Of a DNA stretch of 5,544 nt, positions 1-5,544 are shown in pieces. The notes beneath the pieces were generated by a model. The model had not been told where the DNA came from. It made no database searches and worked only from the letters and a program-made list of their open reading frames with translations. Both the position numbers and the translations under genes were made by a program. How positions within the stretch are numbered: the stretch's first letter is position 1; each line of letters opens with the position of its first letter. Source of the DNA: Bacteroidales bacterium. GTDB taxonomy: Bacteria > Bacteroidota > Bacteroidia > Bacteroidales > DYOH01. The stretch covers positions 1-5,544 of the forward strand of contig DAOVUO010000215.1 in assembly GCA_030632545.1 (NCBI GenBank), given 5' to 3'.

Positions 1-1350
1 CAACTTAATGAAGTTTTAGGCAAAATTTCGCATCAAGATTTAAAAGAGTTTATACGGGCACAAAGCAAAAATGATAAGCAATTTAGAACCTTATTTTTAT
101 CAAGTTTTGTACATCTTAATGAGAGTCAATCAAAAGAATTTTATCAAAAACAAATAAAGTCAGTTGTAAATTCAACAACAGACAGACATGGTTTTATTGG
201 TTGGAACGAAATGCGATATTTAGAGAAAGGAATTTCCCCGATAATCACAATTGCAGAAAAACAATTTGAAAGTAAAAATTATATAAATGCTATTTACATT
301 TTTACTGCACTAATGGAGGAAATGACAGACGCATTTAATTTTAGCGATGATAGTAATGGTGTAATTGGTGATATAATAGATCGTTCATACGAGATGTTAT
401 ATGAAATTGCTACAACAGATATATCACTTGATATAAAAACAGAACTTTTTAATTATTGCATAACTGCATTCGAAAAACGATTATTTGATGGGTGGGACTG
501 GCATATAGGAATGTTAAAGATAGCTTATAAATTAGCTGATAATGAGAATAAAGCAGATATTATTATAAAATGTTTAGATACTTTAAATGGGAAATATGAA
601 TATGAAAGAGCACAATCGTTTAAACTTGAAATAATAACAAAATTTAAAGGACAGGAACAAGTTCAGGAATTTATAAAAAAACATATTGAAAATTCGGATA
701 TAAGGAATAATGAAATTGCTAAAGCTCTTGATAATAAAGATTTTGACAGAGCAATAGAACTTTCTAAAGATGGTATTAAGTGCGACAAAAAAGATAAACC
801 TGGATTAGTTAAGGATTGGTATAATTGGTTGTTAAAAATAGCACAAGCTCAAAATGATACACCAAAGCTTATTGAATATGCTCGTTTTTTATTCATAGAT
901 AATTTTATGCCAAAGGAAGATTATTACGAAATATTAAAACAAAAAGTTGAAGCAAATGAATGGGACGACTTTTTAGAAAAATTAATTAAAGAAATTACAC
1001 CCAAAGGTGACTGGAAATATTCGGAACTTATTCGGACGATTTTTATCAATGAAAAATGGTGGGATAGATTGTTTTTAATGTTAAAAGAAAATGTTTCGCT
1101 GCAAAATATTGAGAATAGCGAGATATATTTATCAAAAGACTACGGCCAAGAATTAATTCAGCTTTATAGCGAAAGACTTGTAAGATATGTAGATAGAAAT
1201 AAGGGAAGAGATTATTATCAAAAAGCTTGTAGATATTTGATTAGAATGAAAAAAATAGGAGGGGATGAAAAAGTAAATGAATTAATAGAGTATTTCAGAA
1301 AAACTTATCCAAAACGTATAGCATTATTAGATGAATTAAGCAGGGTTTAA
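1..1350 (+). CDS. SWIM zinc-finger family protein, C-terminal part (5' truncated by window edge)
   Basis: The frame is open from base 1 to the TAA at 1348-1350, giving 449 residues with no start codon needed inside the window. The ATG at 211 (residue 71) is internal: the 70 residues before it are protein-like and continuous, including DRHGFIGW at 61-68. The visible part is soluble, charged and almost wholly alpha-helical, with TPR-like helix pairs, for example a 'DNKDFDRAIELSKDGI' stretch and the following 'DWYNWLLKIAQAQND' helix. The tail, RNKGRDYYQKACRYL from about residue 399, a Lys/Glu-rich helix and a final YPKRIALLDELSRV, matches what I recall of the C-terminus of SWIM zinc-finger proteins. 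In that family an N-terminal CxCxnCxH finger, thought to bind DNA or protein, precedes a long helical region. The finger is not in this window, so the family call is inference. The molecular function is unknown. No membrane segment or signal peptide is visible. An unrelated TPR-like protein is the alternative. Confidence 0.75.
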   Translation, partial: QLNEVLGKISHQDLKEFIRAQSKNDKQFRTLFLSSFVHLNESQSKEFYQKQIKSVVNSTTDRHGFIGWNEMRYLEKGISPIITIAEKQFESKNYINAIYIFTALMEEMTDAFNFSDDSNGVIGDIIDRSYEMLYEIATTDISLDIKTELFNYCITAFEKRLFDGWDWHIGMLKIAYKLADNENKADIIIKCLDTLNGKYEYERAQSFKLEIITKFKGQEQVQEFIKKHIENSDIRNNEIAKALDNKDFDRAIELSKDGIKCDKKDKPGLVKDWYNWLLKIAQAQNDTPKLIEYARFLFIDNFMPKEDYYEILKQKVEANEWDDFLEKLIKEITPKGDWKYSELIRTIFINEKWWDRLFLMLKENVSLQNIENSEIYLSKDYGQELIQLYSERLVRYVDRNKGRDYYQKACRYLIRMKKIGGDEKVNELIEYFRKTYPKRIALLDELSRV

Positions 1351-1367
1351 AAGTCAATGGTTCGGTA

Positions 1368-1449
1368 AGATTTACTAAATTTACTGTTTCAAAACTGTAT
1401 TCCGCTAGTTATAAACAACATAGTAAATAAAATGGAATTTAGTAAATCT
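1368..1449. repeat. Perfect 14-bp inverted repeat with 54-base spacer
   Basis: The left arm AGATTTACTAAATT (1368-1381) is the exact reverse complement of the right arm AATTTAGTAAATCT (1436-1449). A third partial copy, TAGTAAAT at 1421-1428, lies in the spacer and could pair with the left arm instead, so two alternative foldings exist. The element begins 18 bases after the stop of the upstream gene. The stem is AT-only apart from two G-C pairs and no T-tract follows, so it is a poor intrinsic terminator. It could be a weak mRNA-end hairpin, a protein-binding site or the ends of a small lost element. Confidence 0.55.
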
Positions 1450-1521
1450 ATGGATTTCAGTAGTTTATAAAAATTTAACGAAGTATTAAAAGTAATGTGT
1501 AATGAGGGTGGGGATGGCTAA

Positions 1522-1704
1522 ACACTATATGTATATACGCAGTATTGTCAACGCACTAAATATAAGCCTTTTAATGAATGTCAAATATTCGAGTAAACTG
1601 AAAATGAAGTGCTGGTTTGTTTCTTTGGTGAAAATAATCCTTCTAAAAAGTCTTTGTTGTTGAATGTTTTCAGAAAGAGAATGGACTATTTAATACATCA
1701 ATAA
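1522..1704 (+). pseudogene. Possible decayed coding remnant, unidentified
   Basis: Reading from 1522, a frame gives about 24 residues (including QYCQRTKYKPFNECQIFE), one in-frame TAA at 1594-1596, and then 35 more residues (including TENEVLVCFFGENNPSKK and LLLNVFRKRMDYLIHQ) to a TAA at 1702-1704. The composition is more like a real protein than chance reading of AT-rich DNA: mixed charged and aromatic residues and a plausible helical end. There is no start codon at its beginning, and it is preceded by a stop at 1519-1521. I do not recognise the family. A degraded transposase or a lost small gene is conceivable. It may equally be chance, and the call is weak. Confidence 0.2.
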
Positions 1705-1747
1705 TGTTTTTAATCAGCCGCTTAACTTATTTTAAGTAGATTATCAA

Positions 1748-1776
1748 TTTAGAATAAAAAAATATTACTATTTTCG
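1748..1776 (+). promoter_or_regulatory. Candidate Bacteroidota-type promoter for the glycosyltransferase gene
   Basis: TATTTTCG at 1769-1776, followed by CAC, is close to the Bacteroidota -7 consensus TAnnTTTG with one mismatch. A TTTA at 1748-1751 lies 17 bases upstream and is a poor match to the -33 TTTG box, with spacing slightly short of the usual 19-21. Transcription would start at about 1780-1783, leaving a leader of roughly 25 bases before the ATG at 1806. The leader is A-rich (1783-1791) with no good Shine-Dalgarno, as is common in this phylum. The assignment rests on motif and position only. Confidence 0.35.
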
Positions 1777-1805
1777 CACGGTAAGAAAAAAGCCTAATAT
1801 ATTTT

Positions 1806-4800
1806 ATGGAAATGTATAAAAAACTGAATTTAACTGTTGGCTGGATAGTTTTTGCTATTGCAGCTTTTACTTATATTACTACAATAGAGCCCACTACTAG
1901 CTTTTGGGATTGTGGCGAATTTATTACATCCGCATGGAAACTTGAAGTTGGTCATCCGCCAGGAGCACCTTTTTTTATGATGATTGCTCGGATATTTACA
2001 CTTTTTGCGTTTGGTGATGTTACAAATGTTGCCATGATGGTAAATATTATGTCCGCTTTGGCTAGTGCTTTTACAATATTATTTTTGTTTTGGAGTATTA
2101 CTCACATTGCTAAGAAAATTGTAGTAAATAATGGCGAAGAATTTTCTACGGCAAATATTTTATCTATAATGGGCGCAGGGGCAGTTGGTGCTTTAGCCTA
2201 TACATTTTCCGATTCATTTTGGTTTTCGGCTGTTGAGGGCGAAGTGTATGCCTTTTCATCATTGTTTACAGCTTTAGTTTTTTGGGCTATTTTAAAATGG
2301 GAAAATGTTGCCGATCAACCAGGTAATTCTCGTTGGATAATTTTTATTGCCTATATGATGGGCTTATCTATTGGTGTTCACTTGCTTAACTTGTTGGCAA
2401 TTCCAGCAATAGTTTTTATTTTTTATTTTAAAAAATACGAAGTTTCAGTTAAGGGAATTGTTTATACTTCAATTATTTCGGTATTACTTTTAGTGCTTGT
2501 TCAATACGGTGTTATTCCTGGTATTCCTAATATGGCAAAGAATTTTGAATTACTGTTTACTAATTCATTCGGAACACCATATAATGTAGGTAGTATTGTT
2601 TATTTCACTCTTCTTATAGGTTTTATAGTTGGAGGTATTTGGCATTCGCATAAAAAAAAGAATGGCCTATATAATCTAGTAATTGTTTCTTTTACAGTGC
2701 TTGTAATTGGCTATTCTTCCTATGCTTTAATATTAATTCGTTCTGCAGCAGATACGCCTATGGATCAAAATGATCCTGAGAATGTTTTTGATTTAGTATC
2801 TTATTTAAATCGTGAGCAATATGGAGATAGACCATTGGTGTTTGGACAATATTTTAATTCTAAAGTTACTGGTTATAACGATGGTGCACCAATTTATATT
2901 AAAAAAGATGGAAAATATGTAGTAGCTGATCATAAAATGGATAGGACTTTTGACCCTGCATCACGTACTTTATTTCCACGTATGTATAGCGACCAAGAAA
3001 GTCCACCACATATAAAAGGGTATTTAAAGTGGACTGGCTTAGAGGAAGCAGATTTGTACCAAGCAAGGATTGGTGCAGATGGAAATGTGATGCAAGATGG
3101 ATACGGAAAAGTGATTTATGATAGAACAAAGCCAAAGGAAGTCCCTAGTTTTGGCGATAATCTCGAATTTTTCTTTAAATATCAGCTCGGGCACATGTAT
3201 TTAAGGTATTTTATGTGGAATTTTGTAGGTCGTCAGAATGATATTCAAGGACATGGCGAAATACATAAAGGAAACTGGATTAGTGGTATTTCATTTATCG
3301 ATAATTTTAGATTAGGCGACCAGTCTAAATTGCCAAATGATTATAGAAACAATAAAGGACGAAATATTTATTTTTTCTTGCCATTTTTGTTTGGGATATT
3401 TGGTATGGTTTACTTGTATAAAAAGAATCAAAAGGATTTTTGGGTAGTATTGCTTCTGTTTTTTATGACAGGTATTGCTATTATAATATATCTGAATCAG
3501 CCACCATATCAGCCTCGTGAGAGAGATTATGCATTTACTGCCTCGTTTTATGCATTTGCAATTTTTATAGGGTTTGGAGTCATGTTTTTAATTGATTACT
3601 TGAAAAAGATTAGTTCTAATGTTATTAGTATAGCTGCAATAATTTTGATTAGTTTAATTGCTGTTCCTGGACTAATGGCTCAACAAAACTGGGACGATCA
3701 CGATAGGTCAAATAGAACAACTGCACGAGATTTTGCTTACAATTATTTAAATTCCTGTGCACCAAACGCAATACTTTTCACTAATGGTGATAATGATACA
3801 TTTCCACTATGGTATGCCCAAGAGGTTGAGGGAATTAGACGTGATGTTAGAGTTGTGAACCTTAGCTATTTGAATACCGATTGGTACGTTGACCAAATGC
3901 GTCGTCAGGCTTATGAGTCTACGCCTGTGCCATTTTCTTTAACAGCCGAACAAACAATGAGAGGCCAGCGTGATGTGGTTTATTACTTTGAAGAGAATCT
4001 ATTATTTATTTCGGAGAAGTATAGTGCACATAAGCAAAAATACGAAGAGGAATACAAATCATTATATCAACAATTCGTACAATTATTAAGTGAAAGTGAT
4101 TTTCCTGAAAAACAGGCTGCCGATTATGCTAAAATTAATGTTTTGGAACCTGCTTTTGCTCCAAATATTTTAAATGAGCTCATTATTCGTTTAACAAAAT
4201 ATGTTGCTGCTTATAATATTAATTCAGATGGCTTTACTGCTTATAAAAAGGCAATGGATAGATTTATTAATCGGGTATCTGCCGAGGCAACGCCATTAAA
4301 AACAATAATTAATTTTATTGGAGATAATTCCGAAAATACAAAGGTGAGATTACAGGATAATAAATTTCATAATTTTTTACCTACAAAACGTTTTATACTT
4401 GATGCTGATAAAGAAACTGTTTTGGCAAATAATGTAATAAATCTTAAAGACAGTAATTTAGTAGCTCCGCTTGAGTGGACTTATAATCAAGGAATATTGC
4501 GAAAGGCTGATTTAATGGTACTCGATTTATTGTCAAATAATAATTGGAAACGACCTGTTTATTTTGCTATTACAGTAGGCCCTAGTAATTATTTAGGTTT
4601 GGAAAATTATTTCCAGCTCGAAGGTTTAGCTTACCGTGTTGTGCCTATTAAAAGTAATTTACAAGGCGGTCAAACAGGACGTGTGGATATTGAGCTAATG
4701 AGCGAAAATCTGATGAATAAATTCAGATTAGAGGAAATAACAGATTCTACAGTTTATTTTGACGAGAATAATATGCGTATGATGGTTAATTTGCGTAATA

Positions 4801-5186
4801 ATTTTACGAGATTATCTAATGCGCTTATTGATGATAATCAACATGAAAGAGCGATAAAGGTTTTGGATAGATGTGTTGAACTTTTACCTAATCACAGAGT
4901 GACATATAATTACTATAATATTTTAATGTCGCAGTCTTATTTTAGGGCAGGAGCAATAGATAAAGCAAAAAAAATGTTGCTGACTTTAACAGAAAACTCT
5001 GTTGATGAGCTAAATTATTACTTATCCTTAGACGACAGATTGGTAAATATGGTTGGTGAGGATAGAGATAGGGCTATTGCTATAATGTACGAAATTAGGA
5101 GAGTAGCAAGAGTTATGGGGGATATTGAATTTTCTAACCAAATTGATGAAATGTTCAATAATATAATTAGTAAATTTTCCGTTTAA
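1806..5186 (+). CDS. DUF2723 / TMEM260-type protein O-mannosyltransferase-like membrane glycosyltransferase (GT-C fold)
   Basis: This 1126-residue integral membrane protein belongs to PF11028, a family that includes human TMEM260, an ER protein O-mannosyltransferase (CAZy GT117, as I recall). By homology it would transfer a sugar from a lipid-linked donor to secreted proteins on the periplasmic face; donor and acceptor here are unknown. The first helix (about 9-27) is followed by the family hallmark WDCGEF (34-39; D35 and E38 are candidate catalytic acids in the first outer loop) and GHPPGAP (49-55). Next come FWFSAVEGEVYAFS (138-151) and GLSIGVHLLNLLAIPA (186-201). Further helices lie near 77-102, 118-134, 217-237, 262-279 and 290-311. 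An outer loop (312-519) starts with RSAADTP and contains YLNREQYG (333-340). Four more helices (520-624) enclose QPRERDYA (569-576). The soluble C-terminal half has NWDDHDRS (628-635), GDNDTFPLWY (661-670), NWKRPVYFA (913-921), YLGLENYFQLEGLAYR (929-944) and a TPR-like segment (about 1001-1060). The length is normal for Bacteroidota members and no motif is broken. Starts at 1806 and 1812 are both possible; 1806 gives the longer form. The family assignment is firm, the activity inferred. Confidence 0.92.
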   Translation: MEMYKKLNLTVGWIVFAIAAFTYITTIEPTTSFWDCGEFITSAWKLEVGHPPGAPFFMMIARIFTLFAFGDVTNVAMMVNIMSALASAFTILFLFWSITHIAKKIVVNNGEEFSTANILSIMGAGAVGALAYTFSDSFWFSAVEGEVYAFSSLFTALVFWAILKWENVADQPGNSRWIIFIAYMMGLSIGVHLLNLLAIPAIVFIFYFKKYEVSVKGIVYTSIISVLLLVLVQYGVIPGIPNMAKNFELLFTNSFGTPYNVGSIVYFTLLIGFIVGGIWHSHKKKNGLYNLVIVSFTVLVIGYSSYALILIRSAADTPMDQNDPENVFDLVSYLNREQYGDRPLVFGQYFNSKVTGYNDGAPIYIKKDGKYVVADHKMDRTFDPASRTLFPRMYSDQESPPHIKGYLKWTGLEEADLYQARIGADGNVMQDGYGKVIYDRTKPKEVPSFGDNLEFFFKYQLGHMYLRYFMWNFVGRQNDIQGHGEIHKGNWISGISFIDNFRLGDQSKLPNDYRNNKGRNIYFFLPFLFGIFGMVYLYKKNQKDFWVVLLLFFMTGIAIIIYLNQPPYQPRERDYAFTASFYAFAIFIGFGVMFLIDYLKKISSNVISIAAIILISLIAVPGLMAQQNWDDHDRSNRTTARDFAYNYLNSCAPNAILFTNGDNDTFPLWYAQEVEGIRRDVRVVNLSYLNTDWYVDQMRRQAYESTPVPFSLTAEQTMRGQRDVVYYFEENLLFISEKYSAHKQKYEEEYKSLYQQFVQLLSESDFPEKQAADYAKINVLEPAFAPNILNELIIRLTKYVAAYNINSDGFTAYKKAMDRFINRVSAEATPLKTIINFIGDNSENTKVRLQDNKFHNFLPTKRFILDADKETVLANNVINLKDSNLVAPLEWTYNQGILRKADLMVLDLLSNNNWKRPVYFAITVGPSNYLGLENYFQLEGLAYRVVPIKSNLQGGQTGRVDIELMSENLMNKFRLEEITDSTVYFDENNMRMMVNLRNNFTRLSNALIDDNQHERAIKVLDRCVELLPNHRVTYNYYNILMSQSYFRAGAIDKAKKMLLTLTENSVDELNYYLSLDDRLVNMVGEDRDRAIAIMYEIRRVARVMGDIEFSNQIDEMFNNIISKFSV

Positions 5187-5250
5187 ATAATTTATGCTAA
5201 GCCGTGTATGAAATTTTGTAATTACTAAAAGCGTATCGGTATAATAGTAG

Positions 5251-5284
5251 AACCGTGGCTCTTTTTATGTGCCACGGTTTTTTT
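5251..5284 (+). terminator. Rho-independent terminator of the glycosyltransferase gene
   Basis: AACCGTGGC (5251-5259) pairs perfectly with GCCACGGTT (5271-5279) around an 11-base loop, and the stem runs into seven consecutive T residues (5278-5284). It lies 64 bases after the stop codon of the membrane glycosyltransferase gene. A GC-rich stem followed by a T-tract is the classical intrinsic terminator form and implies that this gene is the last, probably the only, gene of its transcript. On the opposite strand the stem is also symmetric but is followed only by mixed sequence, so it is mainly a + strand terminator. Confidence 0.88.
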
Positions 5285-5290
5285 ATACTT

Positions 5291-5353
5291 TTAATTTTGA
5301 TTGTAATGGTATAATTAGGCATTAATTTTGAATTGAAATGGTATAATTAGGCA
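5291..5353. repeat. Two tandem 31/32-base direct repeats
   Basis: Copy A is 5291-5321 and copy B is 5322-5353. Both begin TTAATTTTGA and end AATGGTATAATTAGGCA; they differ by one inserted base and one or two substitutions in the middle. They abut exactly, so this is a tandem duplication. The shared end ATAATTAGGCA is also the first part of each 38-base unit that follows, which links the two arrays. Confidence 0.8.
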
Positions 5354-5447
5354 CGGCATTCATCATCATGCAATTCTTATATAATTAGCCACGGCATTCA
5401 TCATCGTGCAATTCTTATATAATTAGGCACGGCATTCATGCCGTGCA
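5343..5447. repeat. Tandem 38-base repeat array, about 2.75 copies, with palindromic core
   Basis: Units start at 5343, 5381 and 5419; the first two are 38 bases each and the third is cut short after its palindrome. Each begins ATAATTAG(G/C)CACGGCATTCAT. The first two copies continue CAT(C)(A/G)TGCAATTCTTAT and differ from each other at only two positions. The third carries the perfect palindrome GCACGGCAT-TC-ATGCCGTGC (5427-5446), whose equivalent in the first two units is disrupted (CATCATGC, CATCGTGC). This suggests a hairpin-forming REP-like unit that was duplicated and partly decayed. It is not a CRISPR array: there are no unique spacers of regular length. Confidence 0.8.
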
Positions 5448-5457
5448 AACAAATGCG

Positions 5458-5527
5458 ATAAAACAATTGGCTTTAGCCAAAACTATTATATATTTTGGCT
5501 AAAGCCGTAATGTCCTGTTTGTTTTAT
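5458..5527. repeat. Nested inverted repeat, REP/MITE-like
   Basis: The outer arms ATAAAACAA (5458-5466) and TTGTTTTAT (5519-5527) are perfect reverse complements. Inside them GGCTTTAGCCAAAA (5469-5482) and TTTTGGCTAAAGCC (5493-5506) are also perfect reverse complements around a 10-base AT loop. Each inner arm contains its own small palindrome (GGCT-TT-AGCC and GGCT-AA-AGCC), so the DNA could form one long hairpin or two short ones. No T-tract follows directly, so a terminator role is less likely than a dispersed palindromic repeat or small non-autonomous element. Confidence 0.7.
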
Positions 5528-5544
5528 TACCGTAGCATAAATGC

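Larger units (their letters stand above)
1351..1805. other. Intergenic gap of 455 bases, no intact gene seen
   Basis: This stretch separates the SWIM-like gene from the membrane glycosyltransferase gene. Stops are frequent in all three forward frames; the longest ATG-initiated run is 53 codons (1502-1663) and does not look like a protein. Contents I can support are a perfect 14-bp inverted repeat near the left end, a possible decayed coding remnant around 1522-1704, and a promoter-like element just before the next gene. There is no clear T-tract terminator after the stop at 1350. I saw no tRNA or recognisable riboswitch. Confidence 0.7.
5187..5544. other. Non-coding 3' region: terminator followed by repeat patch
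   Basis: No credible coding region is seen on the + strand from the stop at 5186 to the window edge. The first 64 bases are plain AT-rich 3' untranslated sequence. They are followed by a strong terminator, a short tandem-repeat array, and a nested inverted repeat that reaches almost to the end. The next gene, if any, lies beyond the window. Confidence 0.75.

Noticed and set aside
1502..1663. 53-codon ATG-initiated frame on the + strand in the intergenic gap
   Set aside because: No ribosome binding site, low-complexity hydrophobic end and no recognisable motif; the overlapping frame from 1522 looks more protein-like, so this one is probably chance.
2899..3135. 78-codon reading frame on the - strand
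   Set aside because: It lies wholly inside the well-supported glycosyltransferase gene, antisense to it, with no recognisable protein features; it is a shadow frame.
5162..5170. TATAATTAG word at the end of the glycosyltransferase gene, identical to the repeat-array word
   Set aside because: It encodes part of the normal C-terminus, is nine AT-rich bases long, and is not followed by the CACGGC core, so chance is the simpler explanation.
5238..5245. TATAAT in GGTATAAT as a sigma-70 type -10 box
   Set aside because: Bacteroidota primary sigma factors use a different -7 motif (TAnnTTTG), there is no downstream gene in the window, and the word recurs as part of the repeats.
5291..5447. CRISPR array
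   Set aside because: The repeated units abut each other with no unique spacers, the period changes from 32 to 38 bases, and no cas gene is present.
5469..5506. Second intrinsic terminator
   Set aside because: The stem is strong, but it is followed by GTAATGTCC and not a T-tract, so termination is less likely than a palindromic repeat.

Overview
The window is AT-rich DNA that looks like a Bacteroidota chromosome. The main reason is a full-length, very typical Bacteroidota-type DUF2723 (PF11028) membrane protein. Supporting signs are weak ribosome binding sites, a promoter-like TAnnTTTG box and a GC-stem/T-tract terminator. The genus cannot be named from this sequence.

Layout, all on the + strand. 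Positions 1-1350 hold the 3' part of a gene whose frame is open from the first base of the window. Its 449 visible residues resemble the helical, TPR-like C-terminal region of SWIM zinc-finger family proteins; the zinc finger itself would lie upstream of the window. Positions 1351-1805 are a non-coding gap with a perfect 14-bp inverted repeat, a possible decayed coding remnant, and a candidate promoter just before the next gene. Positions 1806-5186 encode a 1126-residue polytopic membrane protein, a homologue of TMEM260-type protein O-mannosyltransferases (GT-C fold). It has a multi-helix N-terminal half and a soluble C-terminal half of about 500 residues ending in a TPR-like segment. A strong intrinsic terminator follows at 5251-5284. 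The last 260 bases are a patch of non-coding repeats: two 31-32-base tandem units, then nearly three 38-base units carrying a palindrome, then a nested inverted repeat whose inner arms are themselves palindromic.

The two genes show no functional link. They are separated by 455 bases, and the second seems to have its own promoter and terminator, so it is probably monocistronic. I see no defence system, CRISPR array, tRNA, rRNA or intact mobile element. The least explained part is the repeat patch at 5291-5527, which resembles REP/MITE-like dispersed elements. The terminator stem shares a short word with it.
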